64,000 nt of DNA, from contig NC_044984.1 of assembly GCF_008728515.1 (NCBI RefSeq), positions 122,755,349 to 122,819,348 on the forward strand, in the 5' to 3' direction. Positions 54,910 through 64,000 of the stretch are shown in pieces. The notes below the pieces were generated by a model that was given only the letters and a program-made list of their open reading frames with translations, ran no database searches and was not told where the DNA came from. Numbering within the stretch: the first letter of the stretch is position 1; every line of letters starts with the position of its first letter. The stretch is from Papio anubis. Taxonomy: Eukaryota; Chordata; Mammalia; Primates; Cercopithecidae. Both the position numbers and the translations under genes were made by a program.

Positions 54910-55324
54910 CTAGTGCATGTGTGCCTGAACTTCCTATAGAACCAATACATGGTGTGATAGTTTTAGGAGCTAAGTGTCTTGGCCACACAGGACACAGGAA
55001 TAGGGCCTTGAACCAACCCTGGGGTCCCCTGGTAAGAGCACGTGCCTTTAGGGTGAGACCTTGGAGAGTTCCATGTAACACTCAAAGCTATTTGAGGCAC
55101 TTATAGTGGGATGATGTCTTTCACCCAGACAATATGTAGGCCTGAAGAACATCAGGGAAAAAAACATACACAAAATTTGAATTGTGCACACAGCCTTCCA
55201 AGATACGTAGAGGACACCCTGGCCATATACTCATGTTAACTGAATTTGCTTTCTATGCTCTGCTAACCAAAATAGGAAGAGAATGCTCACCCTGGTCCCA
55301 GTCACACAAATGGTAGTATTATAG
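54910..55324. other. Unique sequence, nothing recognised
   Basis: No repeat recognised. Confidence 0.4.
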
Positions 55325-55547
55325 CAAACCAGTGTAGAGTGCTTGCATGTGTCAGATGCCTTGCTAGACACTTTACTGCACATCAACCCATTCAGTGCTC
55401 CCAGCAGCAAGAGAGGTAATAGTATTCCATCTTACAGATGAGCAAACGGTGGTTCTGCGTGGCTTCAGAACTAGCTCAAGGTCACAAAAGGTCATGAAGT
55501 AGTGGAGCCCAGGACTCACCTGCTACACGCTTTGTCATTATACCTGC
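55325..55547 (-). mobile_element. MIR element, minus strand
   Basis: 'tcagatgccttgctagacactttactgcacatcaacccattcagtgctcccagcagcaagagaggtaatagtattccatcttacagatgagcaaac' and 'agctcaaggtcacaaaaggtcatgaagtagtggagccc' are a near-full reverse MIR. Confidence 0.88.
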
Positions 55548-55552
55548 TTTGC

Positions 55553-55900
55553 TGTATGGGTCTGTTCTTCCACTGCTAATAAAGACATACCTGACACTGG
55601 GTACTTTATAAAGGAAAGAGGTTTAATTGCTTCATAGTTCCACATGGCTGGGGAGGCCTCACAATCATGGTGGAAGACCAAGGGACGTCTTACATGGCGG
55701 AAGACCAAGGGAGAGCACGTGCAGGGGAACCCTCCTTTATAAAACCATCAGATCGCACAAGACTTATTCTCTACCATGAGAACAGCATGGGGGCAACTGC
55801 CTCCATGATTCAGTTATCTCCACCTGACCCCGCCCTTGACATGTGGGGATTATTACCATTCAGGGTGAGATTTGGGTGGGGACACAGCCAAACTATATCA
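55553..55900 (-). mobile_element. THE1 MaLR solo LTR, minus strand, exact 5-bp TSD
   Basis: Starts TGTATGGGTCTGTTC and ends ATATCA. Contains 'catacctgacactgggtactttataaagg', 'agttccacatggctggggaggcctcacaatcatgg', 'tataaaaccatcagatcgcacaag' and 'gtgagatttgggtggggacacagcc'. TTTGC duplicated at 55548-55552 and 55901-55905. No internal sequence, so it is a solo LTR. Confidence 0.94.
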
Positions 55901-55905
55901 TTTGC

Positions 55906-56194
55906 CTTTTTGAGGAGCTTCTAAGACTTTCCGCTTGTTATTTATTATTTGCTATAGTGACATGAGAAAAAAACAGTCACTTCTATTCCCTGACCCTATT
56001 CTAAAATCAAACAAACACAAAGATGATTACTTCTGTTTGTGTTCTCTGAGGGTGTTTTCATTCTGAGACATCCCTTGATGACATGCAGCCTCAGACACTG
56101 TGAGTGTGGCATCTAGATAAACCTCAGACACCTAAACAACACTTTATGTCTTTTCTTGGGGGGTCATGTTGGTGTTCCTCATCAAGTAGATGCC
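55906..56194. other. Unique sequence
   Basis: No repeat recognised; leads into the candidate conserved block. Confidence 0.4.
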
Positions 56195-56375
56195 GTTCGA
56201 CAGAAACTTGATTGGCGCTAATTTAAAGATAGCGGCTAATTTGTCTTTATAGCAGGATAAAACTAATTTGAAGCATGCTAATGAGAGTGACGTTTTATAG
56301 CAGGGAAGGCAAAATATTAATTTAGAAGCCAGGAGGACGGGTGATGAAGGATGCTTTAATTTTTTAAATTTTAAA
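56195..56375. promoter_or_regulatory. Candidate conserved non-coding element with repeated TAATTT/TAATG cores
   Basis: gctaattt occurs at about 56217 and 56236, ctaatttg at 56263, gctaatga at 56278, attaattt at 56315. ttatagcagg occurs twice (56247 and 56295). The block keeps CpGs (ttggcgctaattt, gatagcggctaat, gtgacgttttat). Typical of homeodomain-rich enhancers; inference only. Confidence 0.35.
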
Positions 56376-56634
56376 TTTAAATTCTGTTAAGTTGCAGGTA
56401 GAATGACAATCACTGTGGTGGGTGTGGAGGTTGTGCATGCATTTTGTTCCACAGGTATTTATTGTTTCTGATCTATGCTGATGATTTGCCCAGCACCAGA
56501 CAGGTGATAGTAACAAAACCAACATTGTGACTGCTCTTGCAGCTCCATCATCTAATAGTTCTCATAGTCTAATAGAAGAATCCAATGCGAAGTGAATAAG
56601 TAGACAGCAACAATGGTAGATTGATAAAGGACAG
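56376..56634. other. Unique sequence
   Basis: No confident repeat; 56445-56530 weakly L2-like (cacaggtatttattg ... cagcaccagacaggtg ... acaaaacc). Confidence 0.35.
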
Positions 56635-56638
56635 ACAC

Positions 56639-56677
<39 letters not shown>
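56635..56677. repeat. (CA)n microsatellite
   Basis: About 20 CA units, with initial ATACATA interruption. Confidence 0.95.
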
Positions 56678-56678
<1 letters not shown>

Positions 56679-56724
56679 CTGGGCAATATAGGGAGAACAA
56701 TAGGAGGAACCTGGATTTGATTGG

Positions 56725-56895
56725 AGCAATTCTGTCCCACAGAATTTAGATGATGATGGAAACATCCTGTGACTGTGCTATCCACAGGGAAGCCATGAGT
56801 CACATGTGGACATTGAACCCCTGAAATGTGGCTAGTGAGACTCAGGAACTGAATGCTTAACTTTCTTTAGTTTTAATTAATTTGCACATAAATGT
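56725..56895 (+). mobile_element. hAT-type DNA transposon remnant (Charlie-related, unnamed)
   Basis: 'attctgtcccacagaatttagatgatgatggaaacatcctgtgactgtgctatcc', 'gccatgagtcacatgtggacattgaacccctgaaatgtggctagtgagactcaggaactgaatg' and 'agttttaattaattt' follow a known mammalian MITE-like DNA element (gatgatggaaatgttctatatctgtgctgtcc ... cacttgaaatgtggctagtg). Confidence 0.65.
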
Positions 56896-57344
56896 CCCCT
56901 CATGCCTGTTGATAAGGGCACCCCCAGTTCCTCAGGGAACCGCTTGTCTCCCATTCTTGCTCCCTACGGTCTAGAGGAATGGACCCTACCCATCATTCTG
57001 ACACAGGGGATTATCTCAGCCCGAATTGTTGGAAGTGGAATAACTTGGCCGTGGTGAATGGTGAAGGGAAAAGTCCATCAGATACTCTCTTCCTGGAGTT
57101 TGAATTTTGAGCAAGGCTGTTGGAATGAATGAATTCTCCATAAGGGAAGCTTTCGACCTTAGGAGCCACCCTGATGCCTGTCCATCCATACCTGCTTCTT
57201 CAACTTCCCCACCAATTCTCCAGCTGCCCTCTAGCCTTGCTGGAGTGTAGCAGTGAGGCCTTTTCCCACATACATGAGCTAAAGTTGTTTCTATTTGCTT
57301 GCAAGCTGAGACTGTGTCTCATAGAGTGTCTCTGTGCTGACCAT
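56896..57344. other. Unique sequence, nothing recognised
   Basis: No repeat recognised. Confidence 0.4.
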
Positions 57345-57470
57345 ATTTCTCATTCACTGACTCAGCACACAGGTCATGAGCTCCTACTACGTGTTTAGCA
57401 TTGCTTAAGGCATTGGACACCAAGAAATAAGACAGTGTTTGTGTTTATGAAGCTCATGATGCAGGAGTTG
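57345..57470 (+). mobile_element. L2 fragment, plus strand
   Basis: 'ttctcattcactgactcagcacacaggtcatgagctcctactacgtgtttagcattgcttaaggcattggacacc' and 'gtttgtgtttatgaagctcatgatgc' fit the L2 3' terminus. Confidence 0.7.
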
Positions 57471-57529
57471 GGCAGGGGGAGGGCCGATTGTGCTCGCTGT
57501 TAGATCATAATGCTTGAGTTCGATGCTTA

Positions 57530-57632
57530 TTGCTCCGAGGAATTCACCTACTCTGTGTGCCTGAGTTCCCTGATCTGTAACCTAGAGGATTGGCCTAGGT
57601 GGCCCAAGAATTTCCATCTGTCTTCAAACCTG
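57530..57632 (+). mobile_element. MIR3/MIRc-like element, plus strand
   Basis: 'gtgcctgagttccctgatctgtaacctagaggattggcctaggtggcccaagaatttcc' matches 'gcctcagtttcctcatctgtaaaatgaggggattggactaggtgatctctaaggtcc'. Confidence 0.75.
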
Positions 57633-58918
57633 TGTTGCTACAAAACAGAGAGATGGTGGGTGGATGCAACTGAAATTCTTGGGGGTTTATCAGGAGGGGA
57701 AAGATGGGAGGATACTTGAAAGGCTCTGAGGACCTCTGTGTGCAGTTTTCCACATGTTGGCCAGAAGCTCCAAGGATGTCTTTTCTTCTACGTGGGGAAT
57801 CTCAAATTTGTGGGCACCAGCGAGATCAGAAGTGCCTGCCTGACCCCGCCATCACATTAGCCTCAGCAAGAACAGACCTTTTGAAGTCAGGACTTCCCCA
57901 TATAACAAATGTCTCCATTGGTGGTCTTTAAATACTTCGTAATTGGGAAAAGAGTACACAGTGATTGCTGGGATCATGGGTGACATCTTGAACTGTTTTC
58001 AAGCGTTTGAGGCTCTACAAAAACTGAAACATATTTCTCCAAACTCCTCGTTCTTTTAATTTTTTTTTTTAATACCACTGTGCCTGTGGGAGGAGATGGA
58101 GGCCACGTGCTTTTAATTCCTGGGCTCTTAACTTTCCAAAATACACTTGGGTAAAGGATGTTTGATGTGTGTTCGTTCTGAGGACTTGGGGCCCGTTGAT
58201 AAGCTCTTTCTTCTTAGGAGTTTCCTTAAGAAGGGAGGCTGCTTTCCTCCCCTTTAGGAAACAAATGTGAATCACAGAAAGGCTTGCAACTCCAACACCG
58301 TGCCATTTCAGCAGGCGTGAAGCTTGTGGAATTCATTCATCAGAGTAGGAGTGCAGATGAGCAGCCTGCTAGAGAGAGCTAGGAACAAGCAGGTTGGGGG
58401 ACTCGGAGTTCAGGCCACCCTGGATTTCTCCAGGAGAGGAAGATTCTTTTTAGATCTCAGCCACTCACTGGGCAGCTGCCGTCTCCAGTCACACTCCACT
58501 TTCTTACTTGTGAAATGACCAGGTTGGTTAGGAGAGCATCACTTGTGATTTCAGCTCAAAACCTCTCCTGGTGCCTTTCCCAAAGGCAAAATATAAAAAC
58601 CTCACAATAGACAGTGAACAAACGGTGCTGGAAACTCCAAGCAGGAGAGTCAGTATGGTCTGGAACTGGGCTGCAGGGGGAGGGAGTGCCCCACCACCCA
58701 TGGGTTTTTGCATCTTGTTAGAAGGTCTCTCAGTAGCCAGATATCTGTTATCTAATTACCCATTGTGAGATTGTGTTAAAAGGTAGATGTTTTCATCTCA
58801 AGAGAAGATTCATTAATGGTGTGAGCTGCTAAAAAGCTAGCTAGTGGTTGCAGCTTTCATATGATCAGAGTCTTTCTTGTTCATTCTCTAATTTGGGGGA
58901 CTAGAAGTATCCGCCACT
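57633..58918. other. About 1.3 kb unique sequence, nothing recognised
   Basis: T run at 58061-58070. No repeat, exon or RNA gene recognised. Confidence 0.4.
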
Positions 58919-59172
58919 ACAGGCTGAGTATACCTTATCCAAAATGCCTGGGACCAGAAGCGTTTCAGATTTCGGATTTTTTTTCACATTTGGGAATATC
59001 TGCATGTAATACCAGCTGAACATCCCGATGTGAAAATCCAAAATCCTAAATGTTCCAATAAGGATTTCCTTTGAACATGACCTTTGAATATCATGTCAGT
59101 GCTCAAAAAGTTTTATATTTTGGAGAATTTCAGATTTTAGACTTTTCAGGTTAGGAATGCTAAACCCATAAA
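58919..59172 (+). mobile_element. Tigger-type (TcMar) non-autonomous DNA transposon
   Basis: Starts 'acaggctgagtataccttatccaaaatgcctgggaccagaagcgtttcagatttcgg' and ends 'ttttcaggttaggaatgctaaaccc', inverted-repeat ends of a Tigger-related element. About 250 bp with no transposase frame. Confidence 0.75.
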
Positions 59173-59879
59173 ATGCAAAACAGTAAAGTGTTTTATGAAG
59201 TGAGTTTGCAAATCTTGCAAGAGACATCGGATTTCCTGAAGTTCATGAAAGTGATTTTTTGGTGAGCTAGTCCAACCACAAAGCCTCTGAAAATACGGCA
59301 AAGTGAACGTCTAGTGGACTTCCACCAGCTTTCAAATGAAGAAGTGAAAATAAAAAGAACATGAATTAAATATCAAAAGACTAAGAGAAGGCCTGAGCAA
59401 AATTGAGGAAACATTCTAAGCCTTTGCCAGGAAAAAGAAAAAAGATGGCCTTCTTTACGATTGAGCTGCAAAAGTCAACTATAAATAGATTTATTGATAG
59501 CACTATCACTCCATTTAGTAGGAAAAAGTCAAGTTGCCATTTTTTCACTGGAAGTAACAATGTTTTCACTCTATTCTAAAAGTGAGCCCATGGTTTTAAT
59601 TAAAACTCGTGTTTTGTTAAAAGGCAGATCAAATGCAATTATTTTCATAACTGTCACTTTTCAAAAGAAAGTCCCAATCCAAGCCTCCTCTCTCCACTCC
59701 ACTTCAACGACTTACAATGACATTTTACATTCTGTTTGAAGTGGATTCTTCCTACTTTTCCATTTCCAGGGATAATCACTGGAACACGAGGCCTTCCTGC
59801 ACAATCTGTGTAACAGGCTTCCGTAAGGTGCCCATATTATTCCAGCCTTTGACCTGATCACAGTAAAGCTAACAGTCAG
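59173..59879. other. Unique sequence, nothing recognised
   Basis: AT-rich with no recognised repeat. 59480-59660 could be conserved. Confidence 0.4.
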
Positions 59880-59956
59880 TGCGGGTGCACCCAGTATGTG
59901 TCAGACACTCTGCCGTGCACTGGGGAGACAAGGATGGAGAATAAGATGGGGCTCCT
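59880..59956 (+). mobile_element. L2 fragment, plus strand (part 1)
   Basis: 'gtatgtgtcagacactctgccgtgcactggggagacaaggatggagaataagatggggctcctg' matches the 'tatgtgccaggcactgtgctaggcactggggatacag' section. Split by an Alu. Confidence 0.7.
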
Positions 59957-60247
59957 GGCCAGGTGCAGTGGCTCACGCCTGTAATCCCAACACTTTGGGA
60001 GGCCGAGGGGGTGGATCACGAGGTCAGGAGTTTGAGACCAGCCTGGCCAACATAATGAAACCCCGTCTCTACTAAAAATAAAAAAATTAACTGGACAAGT
60101 TGGCACATGCCTGCCTGCAGTCCCAGCTACTCAGGAGGCTGAGGCAAGAAAATAGCTTGAACCCAGGAGGCAGAGGGTGCAGTGAGCTGAGATCACGCCA
60201 CTGCACTCCAGTCTGGGCAACAGAGCAAGACTCTGTCTCAAAAAAAG
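59957..60247 (+). mobile_element. AluS, plus strand, inserted in L2
   Basis: 'ggccaggtgcagtggctcacgcctg' to 'gcaagactctgtctcaaaaaaa'. Complete dimer. Target duplication not clear (aagatgg on both sides is possible). Confidence 0.93.
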
Positions 60248-60470
60248 ATGGAATCCTTTAAGATTTCATCTCAGTGTGGCGGGGCAGCTGGATATCTGCA
60301 TATTCCAATAACTACAACCCAGGAAAATCTCAGTCAGAGAGGAGGAAGCAGCCCTTCCTGGAAGGCTCTGGGGGTGCTTCATGGAGAAGGGGACATCAAG
60401 CTCTGCCTTGAAGGGAAAGCAGGAGCTAAGTTAGATACCTCATGGCTGGAGGACAGGGAATGAAGTAACT
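60248..60470 (+). mobile_element. L2 fragment, plus strand (part 2)
   Basis: 'gctctgggggtgcttcatggagaaggggacatcaagctctgccttgaagggaaagcagg' follows L2 'gaggcttcctggaggaggtgacatttgagctgagccttgaaggatgagtagg'. Confidence 0.65.
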
Positions 60471-60587
60471 AAGTCTTAAAGCAGAAATTGCAGAGTAAAG
60501 GTTCAGGATCCTGCATCTGGCCTGGCCCATAACCATTTTTAGGGCACTGTGAGTTAGAATAAGTTTGCAACATTAAAAAAATCAGAT

Positions 60588-60695
60588 ATTCTCTCTCTCT
60601 CTCCTCTCTCTCTGTCTCTCTTTCTTCCTCCTCCTTCTCCTCCTCCTTCTCCTCTCGTCCTCTCTTCCTCTCCCCACCTCCCTCCCCCACCATCA
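60588..60695. repeat. (CT)n/(CCT)n polypyrimidine tract
   Basis: ctctctctctctc, then cctcctccttctcctcctcc, then cctccccacctccctccccc. Few purines over about 105 bases. Confidence 0.92.
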
Positions 60696-61709
60696 TCCTC
60701 ACTCAGTCACACACACACTTAGCTAAGCTTGCAGTCTTTCTCTTGGATGACTGTCTGTCTCTTGCTCTTCCGTCCCTCGGGGGACCGTCGCTCACACAAG
60801 GCACGTGGATGGGCCCCATGCTGGGCGAAGCTCCACTCATTGAGATTCCCTGCCTGGACCCTACAGAGGAAGTTTCCCGTGGGGTCCTTTTCTTCAAAGT
60901 GGCTCCATCCTTCTCACTTTCCCGTTTTCTCCCCTGTCCCTAAATATTTCCACCCAGAAACCATTTCAAGGCTGTGTGTTTGCAGACAGAGACCTGGGTG
61001 GCAGTTGTGGAAGGAGGTCACCTTCTGCCTGCACCGAGGGGGTCCGCGGACCTTCGGAGAGTTCCTTCCCCATCTGAAGCTACCATGGCCTCCTGAGGGA
61101 CACAGTGGTGGTGGCCTCTAAGGCCTCCCACTCTGATGTGCTGAGGGCTTCTGATTCACTCTGATTTGACAAAGAGCCATGCCCAGCATTCTGAGTGTTG
61201 CACTCAGAAAGGGGGCTGTGAGGGACTGAGTATCCCCAGCTCCCATCTGGAGAGTCCCTCGGCTACAGCCCAGGTTTGGACGTCAGTGGAGAGTGCGTCA
61301 GCCGTCTGCGGGCAACGAGGTGTCCCTGGTGCTTTTCCTGGATCATTTATGTTGCCGGTTTCAGATCAACCGCTCTCTGTTCCTTAACAACCAGTGATAG
61401 AGGGACTTGGAGAACTGGGGCATCCTGAGTTGAAACAAGCCCCAGGAGGATTTGAATTGTGAGAAGCGAGACAGGACCCTGGGGGCAGAAATCGGTCTGG
61501 AGCCACACTGTCGTGATCCTCTCTCAGCTCTGCTCTTGCTTGATTGACTGATCAAAGCCAAGTTCTTTGGGTCCCTTCGCCCTGACTGCAAAATGGAACG
61601 GTCCAAGTGCTCACGGTGTAGAATTGTAAACCAATGAAACACGTCAGAATTCTCAAGTGCTTGAATGTCTAGCCAGCTTGGTGTGAGCACTCAGGGAAGC
61701 TGTTACCCG
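60696..61709. other. About 1 kb unique GC-moderate sequence
   Basis: No confident repeat. 61545-61640 has a faint MIR-like string (gccaagttctttgggtccc ... ctgcaaaatgg). Open frames of about 110-130 codons on both strands lack domains. Confidence 0.4.
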
Positions 61710-61848
61710 TTGCTGCTGTTGTCATTATCATTATACTGTTAGATATTATTTTACACTATTATACTATTACTATTATTAGTTCTATTATAGTTCTAATATA
61801 CTATTGTTACTATTATTAGCATATTTTGACTATTAATTGACTTTGCTA
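61710..61848. repeat. AT-rich (TTA)-like low complexity
   Basis: tattattagttctattatagttc-type sequence, about 130 bp, imperfect trinucleotide phase. Confidence 0.8.
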
Positions 61849-61939
61849 ATTTAAGAATTGTCCTCCCTTTACTTCTCTCCCAACCAAATGCACATTTCTG
61901 AATTCCCTTTTCTTAGAACCCGAAAGCATATTATGTCTG

Positions 61940-62480
61940 GAAATTAAAAATGCCTGCTTGCCCTCTGATTTTAGCCACGGTTGTTGGAGCACCCGTTCCA
62001 GCAGGAACTGTGATTTCCATTGAGCTCTCAAACCAAATAAAATGCAAATCTCTGAGGATGGCTCCTCTCCCTGCCCCCACACTTGTGCTCGGAATAGTGT
62101 CTGAGTTTCGTTTTTACAAGGGGCCTTTAAAAACTCCTGGGCCCCTTGAAAACTCCCAGCCCCCTTTGTCCAGATGGGGATGGAGGTGGCCAGGCTGCCC
62201 CGTTGATTGTGTGCCGAGGAGCCCTCCCTGGGAAGGCTGTGATTTATACGCGCAGGCTTGTCACGGGGTGAAAGGAAGGGCCACTTTTTCATTTTGATCC
62301 AATGTTAGGTTTGAAAGCCACCCACTGCTGTAAACTCAGCTGGATCCGCGGGCCGCGATTAAACACATTGCCCGCTTTGTTGCCGAGATGGTGTTTCGGA
62401 AGGCGCTGTGAATGCACTTCCCTTTGCGGGGCTCACACAGACAAGATGTGTGTTGCAAGGACGAGGCGCCGACTCCAGCC
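61940..62480. promoter_or_regulatory. Candidate conserved regulatory block, CpG-containing
   Basis: Repeat-free. Contains aaataaaatgcaaatctc (ATGCAAAT octamer at 62041), 'gtgatttatacgcgcaggcttgtcacgggg', 'gatccgcgggccgcgattaaacacattgcccgctttgttgccgag' and 'tgtttcggaaggcgctgtgaatgc'. Retained CpGs amid a CpG-poor region and mixed octamer/homeodomain strings suggest an enhancer or a short CpG-rich promoter. No splice donor or TATA argues decisively for a first exon. Confidence 0.35.
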
Positions 62481-62985
62481 TCCAGCCCAGGCCCGGGAAG
62501 GAAGAAGGTGCTGTGCATCGCTGCCGGTGTTGCCTGCGGCTCTCCTCCCAGCGACAGACTCCAGACCTCTATGCTGTTTGCTTTTCCTTTTTTACCTCCC
62601 CTGCCCCCCGCCTGGTTTTCCAGCCTTTGAGGGAACTGTTCAGGCTGTTTGATTCAGACTGTTAGCGCCATGTACCCGCAGCATGGACAACTGCATCCTG
62701 CAAACTTGCTGACTTGCCTTAGCTGCTCCTGCAGGATGGGGTTTAAAAAAATGTGCGTCACCGGAGCATGCAGCCACCCTTAATGACCTTCTGGCTCCTC
62801 AGTTGGACACAGCTTCTTATAGCCCCCGATCACAGAACTCTTTGATGGTTCTCTGAATCTCCGGTGGCCATCTGACCTCTCAGAAAATGGCATGGAAATG
62901 GCCCTTGTCTCCTGCCCTGTTCAGTAAGTTTGAGTCTTATGAGATGGAAACGTGCCCCAGCCTCACACAGGCAGCAGGGAAGATA
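62481..62985. other. Unique sequence, nothing recognised
   Basis: GC-moderate, with short overlapping open frames but no domain. Confidence 0.4.
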
Positions 62986-63095
62986 GTGGGAGAACCCTTT
63001 TGCTGCCCTTGAGTGGTCAAGCCAGTTCCTCCTTCTGAGTTTCAGAATCCTCACCTGTGAAATTTGGGGATGGCACTAGAAGTGTTGCAAGAACC
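62986..63095 (+). mobile_element. MIR-like fragment, plus strand
   Basis: 'gtggtcaagccagttcctccttctgagtttcagaatcctcacctgtgaaatttggggatgg' matches 'ttgggcaagttacttaacctctctgtgcctcagtttcctcatctgtaaaatggggat'. Confidence 0.65.
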
Positions 63096-63097
63096 AT

Positions 63098-63600
63098 TCC
63101 AGCTTTATTTACTTAATTCACATGCATGTAATAATGACCTCTTATGTGCTGCATGCAGAGTTACATACTGGGGAAAAAGAGTCCCGAGTCGGAAAGACAG
63201 GGTCCTACATGACATTCCTGTGGACAGAGGCCAAAAATAAGCAAGTGCTTAAGCAATCACATGAATTCAGAAATGTGTGCAGACGTCAGTCACATGGGTG
63301 ACATGGGAGTGAGGACCTGGGGAGCAGCTTGGCTTTGATGTTCTTGAAGGGCTTTCTGCAGAGGTGATGACTGAGCTGGGGCCAGAATGAAAAGATGGAG
63401 CCAGCCATGGGAAGAGCATTCTGGAATGTGAAACTAGAACATGCAAAGGCCCTGAGGTAGGAGAAAATGAAGCCCTGGGCCAGAAGGAAAGGCAGCCATT
63501 GTGACAGGGGCTTAGGGAAGGAAAGGAAGTGGTTCAAGGCAGGAGCTTGGAGGGGAAGGCTAGGCCTGGATCACTAGGGGTTTTGATAAGAGGTTGATCG
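63098..63600 (+). mobile_element. L2 LINE 3' region, plus strand
   Basis: 'tttatttacttaattcacatgcatgtaataatgacctcttatgtgctgcatgcag', 'gaatgaaaagatggagccagccatgggaagagcattctggaatgtgaaactagaacatgcaaaggccctgaggtaggag' and 'ggcctggatcactaggggttttgataagagg' follow L2 order closely. Confidence 0.88.
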
Positions 63601-64000
63601 GTTTCCAGAACACGGCCAGAGATGCGTCTGTTCTTGAAGCACAGTCCTGAAGTCGCATTTCCTCCATATGCTAAATACTTGAGCTTTGTGTTCTATGCTC
63701 ATTATGCAAAATGGTCACCTTCGGGAGAGAAAAGTAACTTTCTGGTGGGGTGTTTTTGGCAGCTTCATCTAGGTGACAATGCTACTCTCCACCCCAAAGG
63801 GTTGGAAAACAATAGTGAGGTGTGCATAGTCAACAGTCCCATCTGCTGGGCTCCAGGTTGGGTTAATGATTCCCTGGCACAGTCCAAGGGCTCTGGCACT
63901 GCCCCTAGCCAGCTCACAGAGACCAGGAGTCCACTGGAGTGGCCATTTCCCAGTGAATCTAAAACTGCCCCATCCTGTGCAGTAGCCAGGTATACTTGTG
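63601..64000. other. Unique sequence, nothing recognised
   Basis: No repeat, RNA or coding signature recognised up to the window edge. Confidence 0.4.

Overview
This window is primate nuclear DNA, most likely from an Old World monkey (macaque, baboon or green-monkey lineage). It is packed with Alu, L1PA/L1PB, THE1/MST/MLT1, MADE1, L2 and MIR interspersed repeats, which is a simian composition. The closer placement rests on one young Alu (minus strand, 36676-36984). It carries the base combination of the cercopithecoid AluYR subfamilies rather than human AluY, and it has an intact 13-bp target-site duplication. All family names are from memory of consensus sequences, with no database search.

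I find no protein-coding gene, rRNA, tRNA, CRISPR array or bacterial-type element. Every open reading frame is explained by a repeat (Alu right arm, L1 ORF2 remnant, GT-rich satellite) or has no recognisable domain, splice context or codon-like character. The window reads as intergenic or intronic sequence. An exon of a long non-coding RNA could be hidden here but cannot be recognised from sequence alone.

Layout. 1-6.4 kb: mostly unique sequence, with a 45-bp tandem duplication, an MLT1-like LTR, three Alus and a quasi-palindrome. 6.4-13.1 kb: L1M and L1MA fragments, an MST-type LTR, three same-strand MLT1 LTRs, L2 and MIR. 13-24.6 kb: unique DNA with Alus, a homeodomain-motif-rich block at about 15.6 kb, an old L1 3' end, an old LTR and a dispersed 75-bp duplication. 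24.6-26 kb: a minus-strand LTR, a 29-bp minisatellite and a MADE1 element split by an Alu. 26-39 kb: unique DNA, an L1 3' end with clustered hairpins, a GT-rich higher-order repeat, MIR, and the AluYR. 39.9-44.9 kb: a nested stack of three L1s plus two Alus, all minus strand. 45-49 kb: an L2 split by an LTR, then an old repeat split by two MaLR LTRs. 49-64 kb: MIR, L2, a THE1 LTR with exact target-site duplication, a Tigger-like element, microsatellites, and two further blocks (about 56.2 and 62.2 kb) that look like conserved regulatory DNA.

The strongest functional candidates are the non-repetitive, TAATTA-rich or CpG-containing blocks at 15590-15845, 32105-32400, 56195-56375 and 61940-62480. 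Their status as enhancers is inference and needs multi-species alignment. I did not find a new biological system. The most informative observations are the lineage-diagnostic AluYR, the Alu-split MADE1 (the element class behind miR-548 hairpins), the nested insertion histories, and several quasi-palindromes that look like template-switch mutations.
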